Shown here in pieces: positions 1 to 8,121 of a stretch of 64,000 bases of DNA. The position numbers and the translations under genes are program-made. Each line of letters opens with the position of its first letter. Within the stretch, counting starts at the first letter, position 1. This DNA comes from Streptomyces sp. P3 (GTDB lineage Bacteria > Actinomycetota > Actinomycetes > Streptomycetales > Streptomycetaceae): positions 7,874,001-7,938,000 of the forward strand of contig NZ_CP028369.1 of the NCBI RefSeq assembly GCF_003032475.1. Reading direction: 5' to 3'. The notes under the pieces were generated by a model. That model did not search any database. It was not told the origin of the DNA and saw only the letters and a program-made list of their open reading frames with translations.

Positions 1-723
1 GAGGACGTCCTCCTTCTCGCCGCGCAGCATCGCCAGGATCCGGTGCGAGGGCAGCGCGGTGAACGGCTCCGCGAAGTCGAAGTAGTCGGCGAACTTCGCG
101 CCTGCCTCCTCCTTGCCCTCGCGCACCCGGGCGGCGAGCCGCCCGCGCGCCCACATGCGTTCGCGCAGCTCGCCGATCAGGTCGGCGTCCTCCGAGAACC
201 GCTCGGTGAGGATGGCCCGCGCGCCGTCCAGCGCGGCCTGCGGATCGGCGACGCCCCTGTCGGCGTCCACGAACGCGGCGGCGGCCGCGTGCGGGTCGAC
301 CGAGGCGTCCGCGAGCAGGCCGTCGGCGAGCGGCTCGAGACCCGCCTCGCGCGCGATCTGCGCCTTGGTGCGCCGCTTGGGCTTGAACGGGAGATAGATG
401 TCCTCCAGGCGCGCCTTGGTCTGCGCGCCGCGGATCTGCGCCTCGAGCGCGTCGGTGAGCCTGCCCTGCTCACGGACCGACTCCAGGACCGCCGACCGCC
501 GCTCCTCCAGCTCCCGCAGGTAGCGCAGCCGCTCCTCGAGCGTGCGCAGCTGCGCGTCGTCGAGCATCTCGGTCGCTTCCTTGCGGTAGCGGGCGATGAA
601 GGGCACCGTCGAGCCGCCGTCGAGCAGCTCCACGGCGGCCTTGACCTGCCGCTCCCGTACGCCGAGTTCCTCGGCGATCCTGCCTTCGATGGATCCTGCT
701 TCGATGGACCCGGGTGTCGTCAC
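1..723 (-). CDS. tex: Tex-family transcriptional accessory protein, N-terminal part
   Basis: The N-terminal 241 residues of a Tex-type RNA-binding protein (full length usually 750-800 aa); the rest lies beyond the left edge. Visible are the helical Tex N domain with the hallmark FIARYRKE stretch near residue 35, the segment YLPFKPKRRTKAQIARE near residue 118, and the GKEEAGAKFADYFDF segment leading to the YqgF-like nuclease fold. Tex is a cytoplasmic protein that binds nucleic acid and influences transcription; the catalytic-like and S1 domains cannot be judged here. The start is the GTG at 721-723, chosen because it opens directly into the domain. The first codons contain a short duplicated GSIE segment. 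Identification is by family resemblance and is secure. Confidence 0.9.
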   Translation of the reverse strand, partial: MTTPGSIEAGSIEGRIAEELGVRERQVKAAVELLDGGSTVPFIARYRKEATEMLDDAQLRTLEERLRYLRELEERRSAVLESVREQGRLTDALEAQIRGAQTKARLEDIYLPFKPKRRTKAQIAREAGLEPLADGLLADASVDPHAAAAAFVDADRGVADPQAALDGARAILTERFSEDADLIGELRERMWARGRLAARVREGKEEAGAKFADYFDFAEPFTALPSHRILAMLRGEKEDVL

Positions 724-790
724 GATCCCGTACCGCCTTCTCCACTGAGGTTGCGCGGCAATTGTGGCAGGTGGCGCCGACAATCATGGA

Positions 791-1570
791 TCAGGGCGCG
801 GTCATCCGGCCGCGGCCGTCCCAGCCCGGCGTGCTCCAGGTGAAGTGCGGCTCCCGGCGCTGCAGGAACGCGGCGACGCCTTCCGCGGTGTCGCCGTTGC
901 CGCGCGCCTGCGCGCTCCAGTGGGCGTCCCGGTCGGTGCGGCCGTTCGCGAACTCCTTGGCGGCGGCCTGGGTCAGCTGCGAGCGCGACGTCAGCAGGCG
1001 GGTGAACTCGCCGACCCGCTCGTCGAGCGCGTCCGCGGGGAGCACCTCGTCGACGAGACCGGTGCGCAGCGCCCGCCCGGAGTCGATCAACTCGCCGGAG
1101 AACAGCAGGTACTTGGCGGTGGCGGGCCCCACCAGGGACACCAGTCGCCGGGTGGCGGAGGACGGGTAGACGATGCCGAGCCGGGCCGGCGTCACCCCGA
1201 ACAGCGCGCCCTCCTCGGCGAACCGCAGGTCGCAGGCGGCGGCCAGCTGGGCGCCGCCGCCGACGCAGTAGCCCCGCACGGCGGCCAGCGTCGGCTTCGG
1301 GAACGCCGCCAGGGCCTCCTCGGCCCGCACCGCCAGCGCCTGCGCCTCGTCCGGAGAGTCCTGCAGCGTGGAGATGTCGGCGCCCGCGCAGAACGTGCCG
1401 CCCGCCCCCGTCAGCACCAGCGCCCGTACCGCGGGGTCGGCGGCCAGGGCGTCCAGCAGCGGGGGCAGCCCCGCCCACATCGCGGCCGTCATGGCATTGC
1501 GCTTCGCAGGGTGGTGCAGGACGACGGTGGCGACCGCGTCCGTGACGCCGTGCAGCAGTTCGGGCTCCAT
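791..1570 (-). CDS. enoyl-CoA hydratase/isomerase family protein
   Basis: A 259-aa crotonase-fold protein. The oxyanion-hole segments are clear: CAGADI near residue 67 and the glycine-rich GYCVGGGAQLAAACDLRFA near residue 100. In the segment that normally carries a catalytic glutamate (consensus FGxPE) this protein reads FGVTPARLG, so an Ala stands where Glu is expected; simple hydration of enoyl-CoA is therefore doubtful and an isomerase, hydrolase or other crotonase chemistry is possible. It probably acts on an acyl-CoA in the cytoplasm. A longer reading from 1654 is open, but the ATG at 1570 begins right at the domain. It is divergent from the ATP-binding protein gene and about 70 bp from tex, so it could be the head of a short unit with tex. 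Confidence 0.85.
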   Translation of the reverse strand: MEPELLHGVTDAVATVVLHHPAKRNAMTAAMWAGLPPLLDALAADPAVRALVLTGAGGTFCAGADISTLQDSPDEAQALAVRAEEALAAFPKPTLAAVRGYCVGGGAQLAAACDLRFAEEGALFGVTPARLGIVYPSSATRRLVSLVGPATAKYLLFSGELIDSGRALRTGLVDEVLPADALDERVGEFTRLLTSRSQLTQAAAKEFANGRTDRDAHWSAQARGNGDTAEGVAAFLQRREPHFTWSTPGWDGRGRMTAP

Positions 1571-1870
1571 TCCCCGGATGCTAACCGCCCGGTTCGTCCC
1601 ATGATCACGTGGGCCGACCGGTGCGGGAACGGCATCGGCGGCAAAAGGAGCCAAAACGGGAAGAGCGTCGCCGCCGGACCCGTACGACCCGAAGAGGGCG
1701 CGAAGGTGGCGTGAACGCGAAAGAAACGGTCCTGCGGTCGCCCTGCTCTCCCGGATGTGGTCGAAAACGCTCGATAACTGCTGACTTCTGTTCAGTCATC
1801 CGAAGCGGACCGCCTCGTCGTCAACATTTCGGATGTGGCGACAATCGAGCGCGAGGGCGGGGACCGGACG

Positions 1871-2389
1871 ATGGACGATCACGGGCGCGGGCCCGACCCA
1901 CGCCCAGAGGGCGGACCAGGCGCACTCCCCGAGCCCGCCGGGGAGTCCGTGCCGCGCCCGCTGCCCTACGAAGGCGTCTGGCGGTTCACCGCCTCCGCCG
2001 TGGACGCCTCGGTCCCGCAGGCCCGGCACGCCGTGCGGGACCTGCTGTACCGCCAGGGGGTACCGCTCTCCGACGACCTGACCCAGGGGCTCCTGCTGAT
2101 CGTCTCCGAGCTGGTGACCAACGCCGTCCGGCATGCGGCCCTGCTGTCGCCGGTGCTCGCGGTGGAGGTCGCCGTCGGAGCCGAGTGGGTGCGGGTCGCC
2201 GTGGAGGACGCCCACCCCTACCGCCCGACCGCCCTGGAGGCCGATCACGGCCGCACCGGCGGCCGGGGACTGCTCCTGGTACGGGAGATCGCCAGGGAGG
2301 CGGGCGGGGTGTGCGACGTCGAGCACACGGCGGGCGGCGGCAAGGTGATCTGGGCCGCCCTGCCGCTCAAGCCCGTGCGGACGCCCTGA
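1871..2389 (+). CDS. anti-sigma-type ATP-binding protein (HATPase_c_2)
   Basis: A 172-aa single-domain protein of the GHKL ATPase fold used by anti-sigma-factor kinases in Streptomyces. The N box reads SELVTNAVRHA, the G1 region VAVEDAHPY, and the G2 region GGRGLLLVREIA. There is no sensor, dimerisation or receiver domain. By family it would phosphorylate or sequester a partner (anti-anti-sigma or sigma factor), but no partner gene is next to it, so its target is unknown. Two starts are possible: GTG at 1835 and ATG at 1871; I prefer 1871, which has a GGGGAC stretch upstream. It converges with idi, separated by only 3 bp. Confidence 0.8.
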   Translation: MDDHGRGPDPRPEGGPGALPEPAGESVPRPLPYEGVWRFTASAVDASVPQARHAVRDLLYRQGVPLSDDLTQGLLLIVSELVTNAVRHAALLSPVLAVEVAVGAEWVRVAVEDAHPYRPTALEADHGRTGGRGLLLVREIAREAGGVCDVEHTAGGGKVIWAALPLKPVRTP

Positions 2390-2392
2390 GCC

Positions 2393-2986
2393 TCACCAGC
2401 CGGCCGAGGGGCCGGTCAGCTCGCGGACCGCGGGCCGTGCCGCGTCCAGGACGGTCATGAACCAGGACGAGAACGGCTCCTTCGCGTGCCGTTCCGCCAG
2501 CTCGGCGGGGGTCACGAAGGCCGTGTCGCCGACCTCGTCCGCCTGCGGCCGCAGCGGGGACTGCACCAGCCCGACGAACAGGTGGTTGTACTCCTGCTCC
2601 ACCAGGCCCGAGTCCGGGTCCGGATGGTTGTAGCGGACGGTGCCCGCCTCGGCGAGCAGTGACGGGGAGACGCCCAGCTCCTCATGGGTGCGCCGGGCGG
2701 CCGCCGCGAACGGCGCCTCGTTCGGGTAGGGGTGGCCGCAGCAGGTGTTGGACCACACGCCGGGGGAGTGGTACTTGGCGAGCGCGCGCTGCTGGATCAG
2801 CAGCCGGCCCCGCTCGTCGAAGAGGAACACCGAGAACGCGCGGTGCAGCTGCCCGGGCGGCTGATGGGCGGCGAGCTTCTCCGCGGTGCCGATCGTGACG
2901 CCGTTCTCGTCGACCAGCTCCAGCAAGATCGCTTCGGCGATCCCGTTCGACGAGTCGTGTGTCGCGGTGGCAGGTGTGATCGGCAT
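2393..2986 (-). CDS. idi: isopentenyl-diphosphate delta-isomerase, type I
   Basis: A 197-aa NUDIX-fold enzyme that interconverts isopentenyl and dimethylallyl diphosphate, the two building blocks of all isoprenoids. The active-site cysteine lies in SNTCCGHP (residues 80-86), the Nudix helix in RRTHEELG near residue 100, and the catalytic acidic segment in LVEQEYNHLF near residue 128. ATG at 2986 is the usual start; the longer reading has no family similarity. It sits about 10 kb from the hopanoid operon, whose own ispG and dxs make the same C5 units, so joint use is likely but not shown. The IDI reaction is established for the family; the pathway link here is inference. Confidence 0.95.
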   Translation of the reverse strand: MPITPATATHDSSNGIAEAILLELVDENGVTIGTAEKLAAHQPPGQLHRAFSVFLFDERGRLLIQQRALAKYHSPGVWSNTCCGHPYPNEAPFAAAARRTHEELGVSPSLLAEAGTVRYNHPDPDSGLVEQEYNHLFVGLVQSPLRPQADEVGDTAFVTPAELAERHAKEPFSSWFMTVLDAARPAVRELTGPSAGW

Positions 2987-3185
2987 ACCCATCCTTAGCA
3001 TCGGTCCTCGCGTCCCAGTCTGCCGCACTCGCCCGGCGCTCCCGGCCGTTCGCGGGAAAGCGCGCATGTCCCGCGCGCGTGTCCCGTCGGCGCGGCGGGG
3101 ACCCCGGAGGTGATCTTGCCCGGTGACGGGTCCGCGGAACCGCATCGAACTTCTGTATGAATCGGGTGGCGCGGCCAGAGAGCGT

Positions 3186-4127
3186 TCAGTGGCAGAGCCG
3201 CGCCTCGTGTTCGGCGTGCCCGCTCGGCTCCAGCTGGAAGGTGCAGTGCTCCACGTCGAAGTGGTCGCCCAGGCAGCCCTGGAGCTCGTGCAGCATCTTC
3301 TCGTGGCCGATCGCGTTGAGCGCCTCCGAACTGACCACCACGTGCGCCGACAGCACCGGCATGCCGGAGGTGATCGTCCAGGCGTGCAGATCGTGGACGT
3401 CCTCCACCCCGTCCAGGGCGAGGATGTGGGACCGCACCTCGGCCATGTCGACGTCCTTCGGGGCCGACTCCAGCAGCACGTCGAGCGTCTCGCGCAGCAG
3501 CTTCACCGTCCGCGGCACGATCATCAGGCCGATGACCAGCGAGGCGATCGGGTCGGCGGTCTGCCAGCCGGTGGTCAGGATCACCACCGCCGAGATCAGC
3601 ACCGCCACCGAGCCCAGCGCGTCGGCGGCCACCTCCAGGAACGCCCCGCGCACGTTCAGGCTCTCCGCCCGGCCGCGCATCAGCAGGGTCAGCGAGACCA
3701 TGTTCGCCGCCAGGCCGATCGCGCCGAACCAGATCATCAGTGCGCCCTCGGTGGCGGCCGGCGTGAAGAACCGCTGGACCGCCTCGTACAGGACGTAGCC
3801 GCCCACCCCGAGCAGCAGCAGGCAGTTGGCGAGGGCGGCCAGGATCTCGGCGCGGGCGAGCCCGAAGGTGCGGTTCGCGCTCGGCGGCCGGCCCGCGAAG
3901 TGGATGGCGAGCAGCGCCATGCCCAGCCCCAGGGCGTCCGTCGCCATGTGCGCCGCGTCCGCGACCAGCGCCAGGGAGTCCGCGAGCACCCCGCCGACGA
4001 TCTCCACCACCATGACGCCGAGCGTGATCGCCAGAGCGCCGCGCAGCCTGCCGCGGTACGCCGCCGCGGCCGTGCCGGTGGGCGGCACCTGCGCGTGCGT
4101 GTGGCCGTGGTCGTGCCCAGCCCCCAT
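3186..4127 (-). CDS. cation diffusion facilitator (Zn/Co/Cd-type efflux)
   Basis: A 313-aa CDF transporter, of the family that exports divalent metals by proton antiport at the cytoplasmic membrane. It has a histidine-rich N-terminus (GHDHGHTHAQV), about six membrane segments, metal-site motifs of the AxxAHMxxD type in helix 2 (ADAAHMATDA) and EVAADALGSV in helix 5, and a C-terminal cytoplasmic domain with HDLHAWTI. The C-terminal tail is again histidine-rich. The helix-2 pair His/Asp suggests zinc, but metal specificity cannot be fixed by eye. ATG at 4127 is chosen. It is transcribed in the same direction as galE but separated from it by a strong hairpin, so it is probably a separate unit. 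Confidence 0.92.
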   Translation of the reverse strand: MGAGHDHGHTHAQVPPTGTAAAAYRGRLRGALAITLGVMVVEIVGGVLADSLALVADAAHMATDALGLGMALLAIHFAGRPPSANRTFGLARAEILAALANCLLLLGVGGYVLYEAVQRFFTPAATEGALMIWFGAIGLAANMVSLTLLMRGRAESLNVRGAFLEVAADALGSVAVLISAVVILTTGWQTADPIASLVIGLMIVPRTVKLLRETLDVLLESAPKDVDMAEVRSHILALDGVEDVHDLHAWTITSGMPVLSAHVVVSSEALNAIGHEKMLHELQGCLGDHFDVEHCTFQLEPSGHAEHEARLCH

Positions 4128-4223
4128 GGATACAGCCTTCCCGTGATCCGTGCGCTGCCCGGGCTCACAGTGAACTACGGGTGGGGGGTATCCGGCAACG
4201 CGGCACTGAACACCGTTGTCATG

Positions 4224-4260
4224 TGCCCTGACCTGCGGAAACGAAGTGCAGGTCAGGGCA
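4224..4260 (-). terminator. strong hairpin terminator after galE
   Basis: A perfect 13-bp inverted repeat (TGCCCTGACCTGC / GCAGGTCAGGGCA) with an 11-nt loop lies 12 bp beyond the galE stop. No clear U-tract follows, which is usual in Streptomyces. It separates galE from the downstream CDF gene. Confidence 0.75.
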
Positions 4261-4271
4261 GCTCCACCAGG

Positions 4272-5240
4272 TCAGGGGCGGTGCAGCCGCCAGCCCTGCC
4301 ACGCCGACCCGACCATCTCCCGCACCCCTCGCCGGGCCGTCCACCCCAGTTCCCGGGCCGCCAGGTCCGCCGCGGCCACGGCGCGCGGCGCGTCCCCGGG
4401 CCTGCGTCCCTCGACGACGGGCGGGCGGGTGTCGCCGGTGACCTCGCCGATGAGGGTGACCAGCTCGCGCACCGAGACGCCCTCGCCCCGGCCGATGTTC
4501 ACCGTCAGGTCGCCCGCCGCGTCCGGCGCGCTCAGCCGCCGGGCCGCCGCGAGATGGGCCTCCGCCAGGTCCGCCACGTGGATGTAGTCGCGCACACAGG
4601 TCCCGTCCGGCGTCGGGTAGTCGGCGCCGAAGATCCGCGGGGCCTCGCCGCGGGTGAGCCGGTCGAAGACCATCGGCACGACGTTGAAGATCCCGGTGTC
4701 GGCCAGCTCGGGCGCCGCCGCCCCGGCCACGTTGAAGTAGCGCAGACATGTCGTCGCGATGCCGTGCGCCTGCCCCGCCGCCCGCACCAGCCACTCTCCG
4801 GCGAGCTTGGTCTCGCCGTACGGGTTCACCGGAGCGCACGGGGTGTCCTCGGTGATGAGGTCCACATCGGGATTGCCGTAGACGGCCGCGGAGGAGGAGA
4901 ACAGGAACCGCCGGATCCCGGCCTCGGCCACCGCCTCGAGCAGCGTGGCGAGACCGCCCACGTTGTCCCGGTAGTAACGGGTGGGCTGCGCCACCGACTC
5001 GCCCACCTGCTTGTGCGCGGCCAGGTGCACCACACCGGTCACGGCGTGCTCCGCGAGGGTCTTCCCGAGCAGGTCGGCGTCGAGTGCCGAGCCTCTGACG
5101 AGCGGGACGTCCGCCCCGAGCCGAGCGGTGACGCCGGACGAGAGGTCGTCCAGCACGACGACCCTTTCGCCGGCCCCCGTCACGGCCCGCGCCACATGTG
5201 CCCCAATGTATCCGGCTCCGCCGGTGATCAGCCACGTCAT
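4272..5240 (-). CDS. galE: UDP-glucose 4-epimerase
   Basis: A 322-aa extended short-chain dehydrogenase that interconverts UDP-glucose and UDP-galactose. The NAD-binding motif TGGAGYIGAHV is at the N-terminus, the catalytic serines are in FSSSAAVYG, and the catalytic YxxxK is in NPYGETKLAGE. The C-terminal part carries the GTCVRDYIHVADLAEAH segment typical of GalE. ATG at 5240 starts exactly at the fold; the longer open frame upstream has no similarity. It is divergent from the 5570 phosphopolymer-like locus and could supply UDP-galactose to the glycosyltransferase there or elsewhere; that connection is inferred only from position. Related 4-epimerases of other sugars cannot be excluded. Confidence 0.88.
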   Translation of the reverse strand: MTWLITGGAGYIGAHVARAVTGAGERVVVLDDLSSGVTARLGADVPLVRGSALDADLLGKTLAEHAVTGVVHLAAHKQVGESVAQPTRYYRDNVGGLATLLEAVAEAGIRRFLFSSSAAVYGNPDVDLITEDTPCAPVNPYGETKLAGEWLVRAAGQAHGIATTCLRYFNVAGAAAPELADTGIFNVVPMVFDRLTRGEAPRIFGADYPTPDGTCVRDYIHVADLAEAHLAAARRLSAPDAAGDLTVNIGRGEGVSVRELVTLIGEVTGDTRPPVVEGRRPGDAPRAVAAADLAARELGWTARRGVREMVGSAWQGWRLHRP

Positions 5241-5569
5241 GCCTGTGACCCTATGCCGACCTCGGTCAGGGCCCGGGCCGCGGGCGGTGTCCGGGATGTC
5301 GGCTCCGGGGGACGCGGTTTGTCGGCCGGGCCGCCGATCACCCATGATGATCTCGGCGAAGGCCGGTTCCACCGGGGGCCGGTGGCGCCGGGGGACCGTG
5401 TCGGCCGTGCCGCAACGGGCGGTGAACGCGGCCTTCCCGGCATCCGATAGCCTCTGCCGACATGCCGCCCGCCTGGTGCGGCGCCGGTGAGGTCGCCGGT
5501 GCGGCCAAGGGGCGCCCCCCATCGTTCATCACCGGCGTGAAGCGCGCCGGACCCAGGGAGTGAGTTCGG
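5241..5569 (+). other. divergent promoter region between galE and the 5570 locus
   Basis: A 329-bp region. A -10-like TAGCCT lies at 5448-5453 without a good -35. From ATG 5462 a 33-codon open frame runs to a TGA at 5561-5563, only 6 bp before the TTG start of the next gene; it may be a leader peptide or chance. A GGGAG ribosome-binding site at 5556-5560 serves the TTG start. Nothing else recognised. Confidence 0.4.
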
Positions 5570-7372
5570 TTGTCGACCGCCATCCTCACCGGCTCGCCGG
5601 TCCCCGGATCGTCGATCGAGGGCGACCTGCGGTCCCTCGGCTTCGACGTCCTGACCGCCTCCGACGCCGGTGACGCCGAGGCACTCCTCGCCGCCGTCCC
5701 CGGCGACCAGCGCGTCGCCGTGGTGGACGCCCGCTTCGTCGGTCACGAGCACGCCCTGCGCCTGGGGCTCACCGATCCCCGCTTCCCGCTCGCCGCGATC
5801 CCGGGCGCGCTGACCGCGCAGCCGGCCGCCCGCCGGGCCCTGACCCGCGCGATGGCCCGCGAGAACTCCGCGAGCGGCGGCACCCTGCTGGCCGTCGAGA
5901 GCCTCGCCGACCGCGTGGTCGCCGCCCTCGACGCCGACGGCGCCGACGTGCACCACCCCGAACTGGGCAGTCTGGTCGCGCAGGTGCCGGTCGACCCGCA
6001 GACCCGCAACGAGGCACGGCAGGCCGTGGCCGCCCTGGACGACGAGGCGGTGCGCCTGAAGTCGGCCGTCAAGGCCCGCGACGGCTTCTTCACCACCTAC
6101 TTCATCAGCCCGTACTCCCGCTACATCGCCCGCTGGTGCGCCCGCCGCGGCCTGACCCCGAACCAGGTCACGACCGCCTCGCTGATCACCGCGCTGATCG
6201 CGGCGGGCTGCGCGGCCACCGGCACCCGCGGCGGGTTCGTCGCGGCCGGCGTCCTGCTGATCGCCTCCTTCGTCCTGGACTGCGTCGACGGCCAGCTCGC
6301 CCGCTACTCCCTGCAGTACTCCACCCTGGGCGCCTGGCTCGACGCCACCTTCGACCGGGCCAAGGAGTACGCCTACTACGCGGGCCTCGCCCTGGGAGCG
6401 GCCCGCGGCGGCGACGACGTGTGGGCGCTCGCGCTGGGCGCCATGGTCCTGCAGACCTGCCGGCACGTCGTGGACTTCTCCTTCAACGAGGCCAACCACG
6501 ACGCGACCGCCAACACCAGCCCCACCGCCGCCCTCTCCGACAAGCTCGACAGCGTCGGCTGGACGGTCTGGGTGCGGCGGATGATAGTTCTGCCCATCGG
6601 CGAACGATGGGCCATGATCGCCGTGCTGACCGCGGCCACCACCCCCCGCATCACCTTCTACGCGCTGCTCGTCGGCTGCGCCTTCGCGGCGACGTACACC
6701 ACGGCGGGCCGTGTCCTGCGCTCCCTCACCCGCAAGGCCAGGCGGACGGACCGGGCGGCGCAGGCGCTCGCGGACCTCGCGGACAGCGGGCCGCTGACCG
6801 AGGCGCTGGTCCGCTTCCTTCCCGGCAGGCCCCGGCCGACCGCGCTCCTCAGCGCCGCCGTCGGCGCCGTGCTGGTCACCCTCGCGGCCTGGATGTGGGG
6901 CCCGAGCTGGTGGGTCGTCCTGATGGCCGGCGCGTACGTCCTGTTGTCCGCCGAGGCCGTCGCCCATCCCCTCAAGGGCGCCCTCGACTGGCTGGTCCCC
7001 CCGCTGTTCCGCGCCGCCGAGTACGGCACGATCCTGATCCTGGCGGCCCGGGCCGACGTGGACGGAGCGCTTCCCGCGGCTTTCGGGCTGGTCGCCGCCG
7101 TCGCCTACCATCACTACGACACGGTGTACCGCATCCGCGGCGACGCCGGAGCGCCGCCGGCCTGGCTGGTGCGCACCGTCGGGGGGCAGGAGGGGCGGAC
7201 GCTGCTCGTGGCCGTGCTGGCCGCGCTGCTCACCGCTTCGCAGTTCACGGTCGCGCTCACGGTTCTCGCCGTGGCCGTCGCCGTCGTGGGGCTCGTCGAG
7301 AGCATCCGCTTCTGGGTGTCCGCCCACAAGGGCGGCGCTCCCGCCGTACACGATGAAGGAGAACCCGCATGA
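5570..7372 (+). CDS. membrane CDP-alcohol phosphotransferase with extra N- and C-terminal domains
   Basis: A 600-aa protein in three parts. Residues 1-160 form a soluble domain I do not recognise. Residues 165-400 are a CDP-alcohol phosphotransferase with the complete motif D237..D240-G..AR(244-245)..G254..D258..D262, preceded by the segment GLTPNQVTTAS. Residues about 420-590 form a second multi-helix membrane region (DUF5941-like from memory). The family moves a phospho-alcohol from a CDP carrier to an acceptor alcohol in the membrane. The segment before the motif resembles the linker in archaeal IPCT-DIPPS fusions, where an N-terminal nucleotidyltransferase makes CDP-inositol; here that job may fall to the next gene. 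The start is TTG 5570 with GGGAG 9 bp upstream. The stop overlaps the next start (ATGA). Substrate unknown. Confidence 0.82.
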   Translation: MSTAILTGSPVPGSSIEGDLRSLGFDVLTASDAGDAEALLAAVPGDQRVAVVDARFVGHEHALRLGLTDPRFPLAAIPGALTAQPAARRALTRAMARENSASGGTLLAVESLADRVVAALDADGADVHHPELGSLVAQVPVDPQTRNEARQAVAALDDEAVRLKSAVKARDGFFTTYFISPYSRYIARWCARRGLTPNQVTTASLITALIAAGCAATGTRGGFVAAGVLLIASFVLDCVDGQLARYSLQYSTLGAWLDATFDRAKEYAYYAGLALGAARGGDDVWALALGAMVLQTCRHVVDFSFNEANHDATANTSPTAALSDKLDSVGWTVWVRRMIVLPIGERWAMIAVLTAATTPRITFYALLVGCAFAATYTTAGRVLRSLTRKARRTDRAAQALADLADSGPLTEALVRFLPGRPRPTALLSAAVGAVLVTLAAWMWGPSWWVVLMAGAYVLLSAEAVAHPLKGALDWLVPPLFRAAEYGTILILAARADVDGALPAAFGLVAAVAYHHYDTVYRIRGDAGAPPAWLVRTVGGQEGRTLLVAVLAALLTASQFTVALTVLAVAVAVVGLVESIRFWVSAHKGGAPAVHDEGEPA

Positions 7373-8121
7373 TCGGCCTCGTGCTGGCGGCCGGCGCCGG
7401 ACGGCGTCTGCGCCCCTACACCGACACCCTGCCCAAGGCGCTGGTGCCGGTGGGGCCCGCGGGCATAGAAGGCGAGCCCACGGTCCTGGACCTGACGCTC
7501 GGCAACTTCGCCGAGATCGGGCTGACCGAGGTCGCGGTCATCGTCGGCTACCGCAAGGAGGCCGTGTACGAGCGCAAGGCGGCGCTGGAGGCGAAGTACG
7601 GCCTCAAGCTCACCCTCATCGACAACGACAAGGCCGAGGAGTGGAACAACGCGTACTCCCTGTGGTGCGGTCGTGACGCGCTCAAGGACGGCGTGATCCT
7701 CGCCAACGGCGACACCGTGCACCCGGTCTCCGTCGAGAGGACGCTACTCGCCGCCCGTGGTGAGGGCAGGCGGATCATCCTCGCGCTGGACACCGTGAAG
7801 TCCCTCGCGGACGAGGAGATGAAGGTCGTCGTCGACCCCGAGCGGGGCATGACGAAGATCACCAAGCTGATGGACCCGGCCGAGGCCACCGGTGAGTACA
7901 TCGGCGTCACCCTCATCGAGGGCGACGCGGCCCCCGAACTGGCCGACGCCCTCAAGACCGTGTGGGAGACCGACCCGCAGCAGTTCTACGAGCACGGGTA
8001 CCAGGAACTGGTGAACCGCGGCTTCCGCATCGACGTGGCGCCGATCGGCGACGTCAAGTGGGTGGAGATCGACAACCACGACGATCTCGCCCGCGGACGG
8101 GAGATCGCGTGCCAGTACTGA
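7369..8121 (+). CDS. phospho-alcohol/sugar-phosphate nucleotidyltransferase
   Basis: A 250-aa NTP_transferase-fold enzyme with the N-terminal signature LAAGAGRRLRPYTDTLPKAL (residues 6-25) that binds NTP and a metal. The next segment, LIDNDKAEEWNNAYSLW, resembles the LicC/IPCT branch, which loads phosphocholine or inositol phosphate onto CTP, more than the hexose-1-phosphate branch. Because both partners that use CDP-alcohols are in the same operon, I infer that it makes a CDP-activated alcohol, perhaps from the glycerol phosphate produced by the next gene. It is translationally coupled on both sides (ATGA upstream, 13-bp overlap downstream). Choice of nucleotide and substrate needs assay. 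Confidence 0.8.
   Translation: MIGLVLAAGAGRRLRPYTDTLPKALVPVGPAGIEGEPTVLDLTLGNFAEIGLTEVAVIVGYRKEAVYERKAALEAKYGLKLTLIDNDKAEEWNNAYSLWCGRDALKDGVILANGDTVHPVSVERTLLAARGEGRRIILALDTVKSLADEEMKVVVDPERGMTKITKLMDPAEATGEYIGVTLIEGDAAPELADALKTVWETDPQQFYEHGYQELVNRGFRIDVAPIGDVKWVEIDNHDDLARGREIACQY

Noticed and set aside
43..843. 266-aa plus-strand frame opposite tex
   Set aside because: Antisense shadow of tex; no family resemblance, codon pattern reflects the complementary strand.
3123..5450. 775-aa plus-strand frame across the CDF and galE genes
   Set aside because: Runs antisense to two recognised genes and the terminator between them; Arg/His-rich and without any domain.
5237..7351. 704-aa minus-strand frame
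   Set aside because: Antisense to the well-recognised CDP-alcohol transferase gene; a G+C-driven long open frame.
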